64,000 bases of DNA from Megamerina dolium (GCA_963854835.1 OY978530.1:29668695-29732694), one strand, 5' to 3'. Counted from the stretch's first letter, positions 33,490 to 45,127 are shown. Notes: generated by a model from the letters alone, not told the origin. Numbers and translations are program-made.

Positions 33490-34640
33490 AAGAAGTGTTT
33501 AATTGCTATCGTCACTTTCATCACTAAATAAATTTTCATTTTCTTCACCGTTATCATCATAAGTATCATCATATTCTTGGTCGTTATTAGGAATATGTGG
33601 ATATTTTAATAATTCCAGGACTTCAGTAGTTCTTTAAAATTTTCTCCTTGAACTTATTATAGTATCAGACCTTAGTATAAATGAATTAAATATGTCGATA
33701 TTAATTTGAACACGGCCACATTTTCTTGAATAGTACTCACGATATCTCTTGAAGTCCTTGCTGCAAGCTTCCTGTGTTTCTCCCAATAATTTGCCGATTG
33801 TTAGTAAAGCCTCAGAAATTATTTCAGGGCCATGTACGATATTAAAAATTTATGAATTGTTGGAGGTACATTGCACAAAGGATATTTATCCACAAAGAAC
33901 CTAGCAGTGACATGGGAATACTTCCTGAATTTTTCAACAGTTACTTCATGTCCGATGGCTACAGTTATTAATATATTGTGCACTCTTTTGGTGTTGCACC
34001 ACAAATGTAGCACCTTTGAGTGTATGTTGTCTGGGTAATTGCATTACAAATTTTGCAATCAATCACAGTAAAAATTAAAATATGATCATATCCATATTGA
34101 TATTAGATTTTTGATTTAGATTTTTTAAGGTTTCCAATTTCTTCAGTAACTCTGTTTTTCTCCGCTATCAAATGATTCCTTAATAAACTCAATTTTTAAA
34201 GGACGGCAATAGCGCTTTGAAAATGGAGCAGGATTTTTCCAAATAACTTTTTCATCCAACACAACGCGAATACTCGCAATGCTAGTTATGAAAACATTAT
34301 AACCAGAAGCTTTCGATGGTGCACATACATTTGTATAGATACGCAATTTGTGTAAATCCTCTGGGTGAATGGAATCAATCACAATCCTCTGTGCAATAAT
34401 CAGGCGCCTTATGGTGTGGTCCAGTAAGTATTGTAAAGATGTATAGACATGTGTGTTTGTTGCATTGATGTGTTCTTTTGATAATGATAACATTTCTGTT
34501 TTTCTTCCTGTATTACTTTATAGGAAGGAAATTTCTCCCGAGCACCCAATCTTACTATATTGTACTGGTTCCTTGTCAACTTGGCATCTACTACTACAGC
34601 CAAAGCATCTTCACCTGACAAACAAGTATCATACTATCAT
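33490..34640 (-). pseudogene. Relic of a second uncharacterised transposon-type protein
   Basis: Minus-strand pieces in order: EKFPSYKVIQEEKQKCY (34409-34621), LLDHTIRRLIIAQRIVIDSI and HPEDLHKLRIYTNV (34143-34493), VTVEKFRKYSHVTARFFVDK (33819-34013), then an acidic tail rich in Asp/Glu (to about 33500). I recall proteins of this pattern as highly repeated, unnamed genes in arthropod genomes. Frameshifts throughout. The following 34641-35053 shows nothing recognisable. Confidence 0.45.
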
Positions 34641-35053
34641 ATTCGCTCGATGTAGTTTTTGAACATATATTTGCACTGCCGTAAAACTGAGATGCGCTTT
34701 CCTTCAGTAGTTTTGATGCCCTCACCTTACCCGATTAACGATTGAGTAGCAGAACTCAGGATATCAACACGCGTAGATTTCCTTACATCTTACGTTTTCA
34801 TTAATATTTTTCTCTGCGCTTTACTCTAACGAAGCTTAAAATCAGATTTGAAAAAAAATGGCTTTTCGTCAATTTTTTTTCTCGCAAAAAAACATTTATA
34901 TGAGTTCCTCACGATTGATAAAAATATTTTTTGATTAAAATTAAAAAAAATAAAAAATTAAATTAAAAAAAAATCAACCACTAAAAACTTATAAAATTAT
35001 AAAAGAGATTATTGTGGTTTCTATTTGACATTTGACAAAACTAAAAAAAAAAA

Positions 35054-35236
35054 AGACAAAGATGTGGCACCTATAAGCCCCGAAGTACTCTTTGGCCGAG
35101 CTTCCCTTCCATTCCGAATTTTGGACAGTATTAGAAGCGACCTACTTATTTTAGCCGGTTCCGAACAGCAGAACTCTTGCGACATCACTTTTGCTGAGCT
35201 TTGTCACAGAGTTCTTTTAGAAGCGAGTCGAGTTCT
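35054..35236 (-). mobile_element. SINE fragment, copy D (tail half)
   Basis: Matches the tail-side half of the tRNA-derived SINE (TGGCACCTATAAGCCCCGAA, CTTATTTTAGCCGGTTCCGA, GAGCTTTGTCACAGAGTTCT). It ends abruptly at about 35236 in an LTR fragment of the SAP-gag family, and the tRNA head is missing. Confidence 0.75.
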
Positions 35237-35609
35237 CGTTGGCTTGTTCTGGTTATCGCCTTTTTCTTCCTTTATTGACATTCGTTTCGATGCTACCATT
35301 ATTCGTGCCATTCGCAATTAGTGATGAATACCAAGTATTGATACTCGTTACACTGCCCTTCTCTTAACCTTGTTCCTTAGCACCTGATATGGCTCCAAGT
35401 TCACTACTTTAAACTTTACTCTTTTATTCTAGGCACGTTGAATACGATATACTACGTCAATTATCATTGCTATAAACTCATATGGTCCTTTATAATGAGT
35501 CTGTAGTTTAGGGGACGGGCCTTTCTTTCGTTTTTGACTTTAAAGCATTACAAGCTCTGCTTTATAGAACCCTTTTGAATTTGCTTTCAAGTCATACCTG
35601 GCCTTCATC

Positions 35610-36020
35610 TTATCGCTTATCATACGCAATCGTTCTCTGACGTACATAATCCAAAAGTTCCCACTTTTCGCTAGTGTAATTACCTTCGGTTGACCTCCTT
35701 GGTGTTGCGAATCCAAATTTTAAATCAGCCGGTAACCTTAACTTGTTTCCAAAAATTCCCATTGCTGGTGTTGTGGCAGTCGTATCATGTTTTTCGCATC
35801 GATATGCCATGAGGAACATTGGTATGTGTACATCCCAGTCTTTTTGGTATTTATTTTCGACTTTATCTTTTAATGCGACTATTAAAGCAGCGGTCTTGTC
35901 ACTATCATCCCATTGATTCTTCGAAGCTGTTGTCGCGAACTGAAACATAAAGATGTTGAATGACGTGGTTCCATCAAATGTTGGTACTTTTAGTTTGATC
36001 GTACTTGATTCTCTAATCAC
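35610..36020 (-). pseudogene. Gag-integrase fusion remnant
   Basis: 136 codons. The gag capsid start (LKVPTFDGTTSFNIF, QWDDSDKTAALIVALKDKV) joins directly to the integrase C-terminal part (QKDWDVHIPMFLMAYRC, GNKLRLPADLKFG). Capsid end, zinc knuckles and integrase catalytic core are gone. The Lys after DDSD replaces the TAG stop of the tandem units. Confidence 0.85.
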
Positions 36021-36115
36021 AGATGTAGATGGTCCGTTTATTATTGTGTTCGCGGTCTAATTTCTTGAACTTATCTTCGCAGTCGTTGACATGTTCCTTC
36101 AGCTTATCATCAAAC

Positions 36116-36379
36116 TCATCCACGTGTTCTTTCAACTCTGTGACTTTTTCGAACCTTCATGAGTTGGCCACTCGAATCTATCTTGCTCTTTTCCTCAGCG
36201 TGCACAACTGCATGTATCTCGGCTTTCTCAAAGAACTCATGTTCTTCTACATTAATACCCTTAGTCTCCATGGCTTGCTTTAGCCTCACCAGCAGTTCAG
36301 CTTTTGCACCTGATAACGATAGATTTATCTCTACCAACAACTTTTTAAGCTGGGCCACTTTTGGTTGGTCTTTCACCAT
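36116..36379 (-). pseudogene. gag: SAP-like gag N-terminus of the deleted copy
   Basis: ATG at 36379. PKVAQLKKLLVEINL and SGAKAELLVRLKQAM match the SAP-like region of the units at 8282 and 11667, and KGINVEEHEFFEK continues the alignment. The coiled coil is shortened and frameshifted before 36020. Confidence 0.8.
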
Positions 36380-36713
36380 CTTAGCAGAATACCACTTCTG
36401 ACACCAATTGTTAAGTTATGTTTGTGAGCGTTTAATTCTACTCGAATCAACCCTGTTTGATCACTGGGTTCTCTCAATAATAAGTGCAACACTTATTTTG
36501 TACAAATATATACAACAACAATTTATTTAATCAACTTTATTTAATCAACTATTTACAAGATCCTTCAATTTAACTTGCTATCATGTGATGTTGCCTCTAT
36601 CACTTGGTGGTGTTATGTTGTCTCTATCACTTTCGGAGTCGAATTCAATTGATTCTGTCAACTACTGGCACTATTTATACTCTTTGGAACACTCAGAATC
36701 TTCCTTTATCTTA

Positions 36714-37432
36714 TAGGCTAGACAGACGGCAGCCTTAATTTGCATTAACAGCCTTAATGCACATTAACTCATGCATTTGCTTCATCCAAATGCACATTAA
36801 CGCCATAATAAACGCACAAAATTTTCGTGCATTTAGCTGAATTTACTAATTTCGACATGGCAACTCCGTTAAAAATTGGTATTTGGTTGCTATTGTGATT
36901 GGTGATTTGCATTGACAGGAAGAAAAAGAAAAGAAATTAAAATAAAGAAAAAGGCGCAAGAAGAGAAGTAAGCTATTTTTGTTACAATATATATGCAAAT
37001 ATGTATATTAACAAAACAATTTTTTTTTTAGATGGCAGAAAACAAGTATCGGAAAGTCTGGTGTACCAGCGATGAAATCAAATTGCTGGACTTGTGGGCT
37101 GAACTGGCCGGAGATTTGCGTCGCGCCAATCGCAATCTGCATATATATGCAGATATCTCAATTGAAATGTCCACGAAATTTACACCGAAGTTGCATTGTA
37201 TTATTTTTTAATTTATTTAATAGCAATAGAATTTTTTCATTAAATTGCTGTTGATTTTCTAAAAATAGCAAAATCGCCAATAAAATTTTTCTTTTACCCA
37301 TTTTAATTTGACTATTTTCAAAACTTCAAAATCACATGTCTAAATGCACAAAGTTGTCGTCTGTCACTGTGAATTTCAAATGTGCATTTATGCTTCTTAA
37401 TGCAAATTAATTTTGTTCGTCTGTCTAGGCTA
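36714..37432 (+). mobile_element. PIF/Harbinger-type element, copy B, with accessory-gene fragment
   Basis: 719 bp inside the LTR of the minus-strand SAP-gag copy. Ends TAGGCTAGACAGACGGCAGC and inverted CGTCTGTCTAGGCTA, flanked by TTA (36711-36713, 37433-37435). The ends match copy A at 20845. Unlike copy A it keeps part of a coding region. Confidence 0.88.
37032..37211 (+). pseudogene. Myb/SANT-like (MADF-type) PIF accessory protein, N-terminal fragment
   Basis: 59 codons from ATG 37032. KVWCTSDEIKLLDLWAELAG and RRANRNLHIYADIS fit the trihelix-like domain found in the second protein of PIF/Harbinger elements (initial Trp, acidic residues, then LxxLW). It is preceded by a T11AG acceptor-like tract. 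It ends in a stop after TPKLHCIIF, so the domain is cut short. Confidence 0.6.
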
Positions 37433-37785
37433 TTAGTCGAGATTCTTCTCTTTTTTTTCTCGTTGGCTTGTTCTGGTTATCGCTTATTTCTTTTTTGTTG
37501 ACATTCGTTTCGATGCTTTCATTATTCGTGCCATTCACAATTAGTGATGAATATCCAGTCATCGACACTCGTTACAATATGTGTACCGGCATAATGGTAG
37601 TTTCTTTGACAATACCGATTTTAAATATACCTCGCGCTAGAGTACAAGATATGAGGTAACCGTGGCTTTTTCCTCAAGACCCAATTTCCTTTACATGGAA
37701 TATAAAAATTCAAGAACTGTTAATTTCATGAACTATGATCTTCTTGATATTTCTATAATTAAACATATACAAGTACAACGGCTAA

Positions 37786-38060
37786 AGCATAACAAAATTT
37801 AATATCAAAAAGATTTCTCTTTCGAACGGTACCTACCTGCCGGCAAGAATTGGCAATTTTTCCGGCAATAACAATTTGCCAAAAATGCTTCTTAAAAGAG
37901 CTCTGTGGCAAGACTAAGTTAAAGTGATGTTACAAAGGTTCTTCCGTTCGGAACCGGCTAATATAAGTAGGTCCCTTCTAATGCTGTCCAAATTCAACAC
38001 GCACAACAGTATTAAAAGAGAAGCTAGGTGGTATCACAATGGGCTATTTTGGTCTACGTG
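37786..38060 (+). mobile_element. SINE, copy E (head lost)
   Basis: Plus-strand copy lacking the tRNA boxes. It starts GCATAACAAAATTTAATATC, continues through CTTTCGAACGGTACC and GGAACCGGCTAATATAAGTA, and is visibly more diverged than the other copies. The T tail is not recognisable. Confidence 0.75.
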
Positions 38061-38749
38061 TGTTCTCTCAAAGAGAGGGCAGCCACATAACCTAACTGCT
38101 TAATTCTTAAAATTCTAGTCTGTAAGAAATTATGAAATATATGTGTATATAAAAAGTTCATCATATTGCACAATCATTATATTGTATTGCATATTTGTAA
38201 CCTTGACAGCATATGACCGCGAGTAAACTCCATATACAGTTTATAAAATCATAAATGCAGTGTCATCATTACATGACCGCTAATGAACTAAAACACAACA
38301 GCGTTTGTTACGTATAATGGTCAATATGCTTTGCCTAAATATGCTGTCAAGGCATTAATTGTATTTTGTTATATTTTAATTCAATTATATGTATATGCAA
38401 TATTCAAGGCAAATTATGTAAAAATGCCTATTAACACATATTTGCATTAATTGTAATTTTTTATTTTAAATCAATATATGTATAGGCAATATTTTGTAAT
38501 AAATAGAGAAATCGACTACAGGTCGATGTTCAATTGATCACGAATAATTAGTTTGTCTAGTTGTTTTTAATCACACACACAATCCAGGTTCAAGTGCCTG
38601 TGTTCGCATTCTCTTTTTTTTTGTTGCCATAAGTAATCCAGGTTCAAGTGCCTGTGTTTACTTTTTGGCATAGTTACGAAGTCTAGAGCATTCCAGGCGA
38701 ATCGCTTGTGTTTGCATCGCTAGACGTAACACTAACCTAACCTAACCTT
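38061..38749. other. Unassigned stretch with three imperfect direct repeats
   Basis: Motif CCAGGTTCAAGTGCCTGTGTT at about 38585 and 38638, and a weaker form (CCAGGCGAATCGCTTGTGTT) at about 38691. The segment 38308-38732 starts TGTTACGT and ends ACGTAACA, but no target duplication supports calling it an LTR. A short TAACCTAACC run at 38740 adjoins the RTE tail. Confidence 0.4.
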
Positions 38750-38967
38750 ACTTACTTACTTACTTATGTGGCCATAACAACCGAAAATCGATTTAGGCCG
38801 AAAATAACATACTTCGATAGTCACCTCTGTTCTTCGCTAGCTGGCGCCAGTTAGAAATTCCAAGCGCCGTCAGGTTTTCCAGTACTTGGACTTTCCACCG
38901 GAGGTTAGGTCTTCCTCTTCTGCGTCGTCATCCTCAGGTTCCGAATATAACACCTTCTTAGCTGGAG
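38750..38967 (-). pseudogene. RTE ORF C-terminus and 3' end
   Basis: On the minus strand, downstream of the solo LTR, the sequence continues the RT C-terminal region: LRWKVQVLENLTALGISNWR, then LAKNRGDYRSMLFSA and a stop. The element ends with four TAAG units (about 38750-38766). Confidence 0.75.
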
Positions 38968-38971
38968 CGTG

Positions 38972-39741
38972 TGTTGAGAACCAAAATATGAAATATGCAC
39001 ATATGCATATTTTGCCTCGCAACATATTTCCCGAAATTGGGAACTACATATTTGTCAATACACATACCAACATTGCTCGAAGTTGTGATATACATAATCC
39101 ATACTAATATTACTTATAATTGTGAAATGTCAGAACATTGCGCCAACTGAGTTGCAGCTGGGTGTGAAAATGCTGACAAAGCACTTTCCCACATAATTCG
39201 TAGTTCTGCACTAACGTAAGCATACCTGTGTAAGCATACATGACAACTAAAATCACGCGGTCTACTCATATGTGAGAATATCAAAAAGTTGCTTTCTCAT
39301 GTAGAATATACACACATGGAGAGTGCATCGATCGTGTACATAAACACATATAGTACATACATACACACAAGTGGTGTGAATATATTATGGTATGTTATAT
39401 GTTGGTATGTGGGTAGATTGATATGTGGCTAGTGTTAGAAAAATGGATATAAGCTGCCAGCTTACTGAAGGCAGTTGTTGTTCAGTTGTGAGTCTTACAC
39501 CGAAGTGTTAGCTTTAAGAAAAGTGTAAATACTGCGATCCTTACGAGGCCCTCCAGTATTAGTGTAAAAGTGAAAAACACCAGCAATAAAGTAGAAACCG
39601 CAAGTATCCTTAATAAAATATAATTGTTTTATTTCAGTCAACGAGTGTGTTAGACTCGAGGGATATTTAAGAACTTAGGTCTAGGTGTTAATCTTGTGAG
39701 CTAGGTACTTAGTAAGTGTTGTGGAAAAATATTACACAACA
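38972..39741 (-). repeat. Solo LTR inserted in the RTE element
   Basis: 770 bp, TGTTGAGAACC...TTACACAACA as written on the plus strand, flanked by CGTG (38968-38971 and 39742-39745). No internal region is present, as expected after LTR-LTR recombination. A partial inverted relative lies at 62213-62740. Orientation is uncertain. Confidence 0.75.
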
Positions 39742-41178
39742 CGTGTCCTTCCATTCGCTCGACATGACCTAGCCAGAGCAGCCGCTGGATTTGGATGGGC
39801 TTTACTATATCAATATCGGCATACAGCTCGTACAGCTGATGGTTGTACCTTATTCGGTACTCGGCACCAACGCAAATAGGTCCAAAGATCTTGCGTAGCA
39901 CTTTTCTCTCGAAAACTTCAAGCATTCGCTCATCCGAGGTGGAAATTGTCCAGGCTTCAGCGCCATATGTTAGGACAGGCATGATGAAAGACTTGTAGAG
40001 TGTAGTTTTCGTTCTTCTAGAGAGGGCTCGACTTCTCAATTGCTTATTCAGTCCAAAGCAACACCTGTTAGCAAGAGTTATGCTACGCGTGATCCCCTGC
40101 GACCGTCAATGCAGTAGTTGATGCTGGTTCCAAGATAGACAAAGTCCCTTACTACTTCAAAAGCGTAGTTGTCAACAGTGACGTGCTGTCCAAGATGCCG
40201 GGACTCTTTGTTTGTTGACGCTAGATACTTCGTCTTGCCCTCGTTCACCGTAAGACCCATCCGACGCGACTCTCTTTCCAACTCTGAGAATGTTGCACTG
40301 ACTGCTCGCGTGTTAATTCCGATTATGTCAACCGTTCAATACCCCGTTCGGTATTAAACGGTGCGGAGAGGTCCTTCCCAATTTTCACTGCACAATGGTA
40401 GTTATGCAGTGTCATTCTAAAAAGTCGAATGAACTTTGCTGGAATACCGAACTCAGACATTGTTGCATAGAGGTAATCCCTTACCGGACTGTCGAAAGCG
40501 GCTTTATAATCAACAAACAGGTGATGTGTATCGATCTGTTTTTCTTTGGTCTACTCCAGGATTTGGTGATTTCGATGGGGGATTTACCAGGTCTGAAGCC
40601 ACGCTGATAAGGACCAATCAGGTTGCTGAGCATAGGCTTCAACCTTTCACACAGTACGCTCGATAGAACCTTGTATGCGATGCTCAGGAGACTTATTCCA
40701 CGGTAGTTGGCGCTAATTGTGGGTTCTCCTTTTTATGTACGGGACAGAGAACACTGAGCCTCCAATCATCAGGCATGCTTTCATCCGACCATATTCTGCT
40801 TATGAGCTTGTGCATGCGGGTGAGCAGCTCATCGCCTCCGGTCTTAAACAACTCGGAAGGCAGGCCATCAGCACCTGCAGCTTTGTTGTTCTTCAGCCTT
40901 AAAATGGCCGTTTCAACCTCGTCGTAGTCGGGTGGGTGGAACGTCAACACCATAATCTGTAATTGGGGTTATCGAGCAATCTCCTCCACTGGTGGAATTG
41001 TTTGTAGCATCGCCATTCAGTAACGTGGAGAAGTGTTCCCTCCATAGGCTCAGTACACTCTGGACATCTGTAACCAGATTCCCATTTCCATCACGACAAG
41101 AAGAGGCTCCGGGATTTAAACCGCCATTCAGGCGCTTGATCTTTTCGAAGAATTTTCGAGTCTCATTCTTGTCGGTAT
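39742..41178 (-). pseudogene. RTE reverse transcriptase region, catalytic centre deleted
   Basis: Minus-strand pieces: EKIKRLNGGLNPGASSCRDG (40913-41178), RLKNNKAAGADGLPSELFK (40693-40953), a region near 40450-40520 reading HLFVDYKAAFDS, MGLTVNEGKTKYL (40078-40281), and TLYKSFIMPVLTYGAEAWTI (39701-40039). At about 40350 the sequence jumps from SAPFNTERG to IIGINTRAV, so the segment with the RQGD and YADD motifs is missing. No active RT possible. Confidence 0.85.
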
Positions 41179-41183
41179 ACATC

Positions 41184-41464
41184 TGATGAAATAAAACACG
41201 TCGAGTTCAATTGAGCAAATACACGATATTATATTTGACAGGTTCAGAAGAATAAAATAAAGTGAAGAGAGAAAAAATTATATGTGCATGTTATATATGA
41301 GCATATACATATATGAAATTGAACAGTTAGAAATGACAATAGTAGAATTGAAATAGCTGAATGCAATAGCGAATTACAATATGCCACGTATTAAAAGACT
41401 CAACGAATATTACACAGTTATGTATACAAAATAGTGTTGCTGTTAAACAATGTTGCTTTTAACA
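41184..41464 (-). repeat. Copia 3' LTR
   Basis: 281 bp; on the plus strand runs TGATGAAATAAAACACGTCG to GCTTTTAACA. Flanked outside by ACATC. Confidence 0.92.
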
Positions 41465-41555
41465 CTCTCACTCATTGTTTGAATTGCAACATCCCTAAAA
41501 GCTGTAAATTTTTCTTAAAACGTTGGCTTGTTAATGGCTTTGTGAATATATCTGC

Positions 41556-42700
41556 TCATTGTAATTCAGTGTTGACATATTTGAATTCAACAGTCTTATT
41601 CTTTTGTAGATCTCGGATGAAATGTAACCTTATGTCAATATGCTTTGTACTATGATGCAATCCCGGATTTCCAATGAGTCGAATTGCACCCTGATTATCG
41701 ACGTTAAGAACTGTAGGTGGGTGTAGAATATAACCAACATCGGCCAAAAGTTGTTGAAGCCATATTAACTCCTTAGCTCCATCACACGATGCCATGCACT
41801 CGGCTTCCGTTGTCGATAAAGCAACAGTTTTTTGACGATGTCTCCTCCAAGTTACAAAGGCTGTCATTTATAAGAAACGCATATCCTGTTGTAGATCGCC
41901 TTCTATCGATGTCTCGAGCGAAATCTGCTCGTGGAAGTTTTTAGGATTTTCGGTGAATTTACTGACTTCGCCAACTGCATACGAAATATCAGGTCTGGAC
42001 ACTGTAGCAGCAAACATCAAACAGCCAACAGCTTCTCTGAATGGATATTTTATATTGTTTTCCTGAATCGATTTCGATAGATATACGTTGCTGTCACTTG
42101 GAGTTAAAACACCTTTTGCATCATATATGTTAAAGCGATTAAGTATTTTCATTATATAGCAATGCTGGCTAATTTGTATTGATTTGTTAAATCTATCTCG
42201 GTGAATTTCAAGTCCAACATAATAGTTGTTTTCGCCATTCGTGATACGAAAATTGTTTGATAATTTTTCAATAAATAATTTTAAAGCAGCTTTGTTTGTA
42301 GATATTATCAACCCATCATCAACGTATAGAAGCAAAATAATCTTGCTATTTTGAATATTTCCATAAAAGACACAATGATCAGCAGTAAATTTTGAGTTCC
42401 AATTCTGAGAAGCTTGTTTAAGGCCATAGAGACCCTTTTTGAGACGAAACACTAAATTTTTACCAGGACTAACATTGATGCCTTTTGGAATACTCATATA
42501 AATTTCCTCACTGAGGTTACCGTATAAAAACGCAGTTTTTACATCGAACTGCATCATTTCCATGTCTTCAAAGGCAGCAATCGCCATGGCAACTCTCACT
42601 GAATCATATCGAACTACAGGCGAGTAAGTCTCCCTATAGTCTATACCAGGTTCTTGCAAATAGCCTTTGGCTACTAGTCGTGCTTTAAATACTGGTTTTT
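41556..42700 (-). pseudogene. pol: Copia RT and RNase H
   Basis: RT (41868-42659 and upstream): GIDYRETYSPVVRYDSVR, FDVKTAFLYGNL, GLYGLKQASQNW and the active site LLLYVDDGL. RNase H (41556-41867): ALSTTEAECMASCDGAKELI and STKHIDIRLHFIRD. Between the two ORFs the first part of RNase H (the segment with its first Asp) is missing or scrambled near 41868-41920. The YVDD is intact. Confidence 0.88.
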
Positions 42701-42720
42701 GATTTGAATTTGATTTAATT

Positions 42721-43684
42721 TTAAATACCCATTTGATCCCACAATGTTTTTATCATAGGGTTTTGCGACCAAGTTTGATTAAGCTCAAGGGAATTTACTT
42801 CATAATTTATCACAGATTTCCAGTTTGCTGCATATTTCGAATTCATAGCGTCATCATAAGTATCAGGCTCTGGGATAGTTGCCACACAACCTATGTAATC
42901 ATAACCAAATCGTTGAGGGTGTAAAACATCTTTACGTAGACCATACCGCTTGTTCTCTCTTGTGTCAATAACAGAATCTGTAGATGCAGAATTGGTAGGT
43001 GTACTTAACACATCGCTTGTTGATGCTTCCGTTTTCAGCAGCTAACTACCACCTTATTTGTTTCTGGATCGTACAATGGAAAATTTGCTGCTGAAGGTTC
43101 ATAACCAACTAGAAACATCTTCTTTGCTTTAGCGTCCCACTTTTTTCTTCCAAGTTGTTTGGGCAGGTAGACCATGCATTCGATGCCAAAAACAATCAAG
43201 TGACTTAAATCTGGCTTTTTATCAAACCAGCACTCAAACGGTGTTTTTGACCTATTTGCCAATACTGATCTATTGAGTACATAAACATGAAGTAGCGAAC
43301 TCCACCAATACCAGATTCAGACATAGGGTCGCATAAATCCATGTGAAAATAATCGCATTTGCTTGCTTCGCGCTTTTCTGCAGCTCCATGTGATGACCGA
43401 TGCATTTTGCCTCGCTTACAATCTTCACAAAAGAAATCAGTTTTATCTGTCACATTAATGCCATCAGCTAATTGTTTATCGCACATAATTTTAATTGTTG
43501 CTGTATTTATGTGCCCAAGTCTGAAATGCCATTGCTGCAGTGTATCAAGCTGGGCTGAATTTGCTGTAAAATCATTTCTTTGTTTAAACATCATTCTAAA
43601 TTCTTTTTTAGAGTCACGAATGCCTATTGCCAATATGTTTTTGTATTTATCTGTCAACATACAACATTTGGATTCGATTAACAT
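42721..43684 (-). pseudogene. pol: Copia integrase, core deleted
   Basis: The N-terminal HHCC (WHFRLGHINTATIKIM to FFCEDCKRGKMH) and first catalytic Asp (FHMDLCDPM) lie at 43205-43684. The sequence then jumps to the C-terminal region (NRSKTPFECWFDKKPDLSHL, 43035-43262), so most of the catalytic core, including the second Asp and Glu, is absent. 42721-43011 holds the spacer before RT (RENKRYGLRKDVLHPQRFGY). Confidence 0.85.
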
Positions 43685-43958
43685 CGAGAACCCTTTTGTT
43701 GTTGCTGACCCAGTAGAAAACAGATTTTGCCTTAGTTGCGGAACGTATTGGACGTTTGTGAGAATACGAGGTATCCACTTGTTGTTTACTTGTTTCTATG
43801 CTACCGAAACCTCTGATCGGCAATTTCTCATTATGCGCAATATAAACATACCGGTCTAAATTTGACAAGTGTAAATCAGCGAACCACTCTTTGTGTGAAG
43901 TCATGTGCTCTGTGGCACCTGAGTCCGCAATCCACACTTCACTACAGCGCGCTGACAT
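43647..43958 (-). pseudogene. pol: Copia protease
   Basis: 103 codons beginning in the gag-protease linker. VWIADSGATEHMTSHKEW contains the aspartic protease motif DSGA. It is separated from gag by a frame change near 43960. Confidence 0.82.
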
Positions 43959-43984
43959 AACATCTGACGTCGACGCAATAAACG

Positions 43985-44749
43985 CTACCTCATTACCGTT
44001 TTTGTCCCTCTGCTTGTGCCTTCATGTTTTTGTTTGGTTTGTCTTTTCTTTGCACGGCATTCTCTCTCCCAGTGTCCCATTTTGTTGCAAAAGTTGCATT
44101 TTGATGTCCGCCTTCTGTCGGCGAATGACTTCCTGAATCTTTCCGATTTTGCGTTGAATGCAGCTGTCACGTCTGCATCGCTGTTCTTTTTGAGTTGATC
44201 TTCTTCTAGTTGTAGCTTTACCATCAAATTTCTGCCTTCCTTTATGTTGTACCACACGGTTTTGAAATTTTGATATCTTGATAGTAAACTACTTATAATC
44301 CATACCATCTTGATGTTGTCGGATAACTTTTCTCCTTGTGCCTCTATCTCTGCTGCCAAGGATGACACCTTCGATATGTATGGTGCAATTGACTCGTCTT
44401 CCTGCATTCGTAACGAGAAATATTCTTCAGAGAGGCACATAACTTTTACTTCACTTTGTTTGTCGTGGATATTTGCCAACTTGTCGTATACTTCGTTCGA
44501 ACTGTTACACGATAGCACATGGTTTGCTTGATCTTATTCAATAGAAGAAATAAGAATTCCCATAGCCTTTCCATCACACTTCATCCATAAATCGTTTTGA
44601 TCTTGGGAGACCGAATCATCGAATTTCGATACACCTTGTACTATTCCTAATAACCCGTGGCCTTTTAATACCGCATCGACATTGAACTTCCACAACCTGT
44701 AGTTATAGTTGTTTAATCGGTGGAAAATATGAATGGATTCCTCAGTCAT
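43985..44749 (-). pseudogene. gag: Copia gag
   Basis: Start ATG at 44749: FHRLNNYNYRLWKFNVDAVL (44534-44749), continuing at 43985-44518 with the capsid helices and one CCHC knuckle, CNFCNKMGHWEREC. A stop or shift near 44525 splits the two parts. Typical gag order for copia. Confidence 0.85.
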
Positions 44750-44828
44750 ATTGAACCAAATTTTTTAAAAAAAACTTTAAAAATTGCAAATATGTATAAT
44801 ATGTACTTTAACTCTTATTTAATTGAAC

Positions 44829-44846
44829 CACGCTGGGCCCATAACC
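44829..44846 (-). promoter_or_regulatory. Copia primer binding site (initiator tRNA-Met fragment)
   Basis: On the minus strand GGTTATGGGCCCAGCGTG follows the 5' LTR directly. This matches an internal stretch of initiator tRNA-Met, the half-tRNA priming known for copia. Confidence 0.85.
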
Positions 44847-45127
44847 TGTTGAAATAAAACACGTCGAGTTCAATTGAGCAAGTACACGATATTATATTTG
44901 ACAGGTTTAGAAGAATAAAATAAAGTGAAGAGAGAAAAAATTATATGTGCATGTTATATATGAGCATATACATATATGAAAGTGAACAGTTAGAAATGAC
45001 AATAGTAGAGTTGAAATAGCTGAATGCAATAGCGAATTACAATATGCCACGTATTAAAAGACTCAACGAATATTACACAGTTATGTATACAAAATAATGT
45101 TGCTGTTAAACAATGTTGCTTTTAACA
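44847..45127 (-). repeat. Copia 5' LTR
   Basis: 281 bp, paired with 41184-41464 with a small number of differences; TGTTGAAATAAAACACGTCG to GCTTTTAACA on the plus strand, then ACATC. Confidence 0.92.

Larger units (their letters stand above)
35237..37576 (-). mobile_element. Deleted copy of the SAP-gag retrotransposon, interrupted by a MITE
   Basis: Minus-strand relative of the block at 7815. It has a 5' LTR at 36409-37576 (split by the MITE 36714-37432), primer site at about 36392-36406, gag start, and a truncated 3' LTR at 35237-35352. Internally, gag is joined straight to the integrase C-terminal third, so even more is missing than in the tandem block. LTR divergence from the block is clear by eye, so it is an older or distinct subfamily member. 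Confidence 0.85.
41184..45127 (-). mobile_element. Copia-type LTR retrotransposon, internally deleted
   Basis: Minus-strand element with two 281-bp LTRs (41184-41464, 44847-45127) and a 5-bp target duplication ACATC (41179-41183, 45128-45132). The LTRs differ at several bases by eye (for example A or T in TGATG/TGTTG). The primer site is an initiator-tRNA-Met internal match as in copia. Gag, protease, integrase, RT and RNase H remnants follow in the Ty1/copia order, all with frame breaks. Confidence 0.93.

Noticed and set aside
38308..38732. LTR-like segment with TGTTACGT...ACGTAACA ends
   Set aside because: No flanking duplication, no second copy in the window, and short terminal palindromes are common.
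38735..38757. Telomere-like TAACCTAACC run
   Set aside because: Only about three units, lying exactly at the RTE 3' tail; better explained as target or tail sequence.
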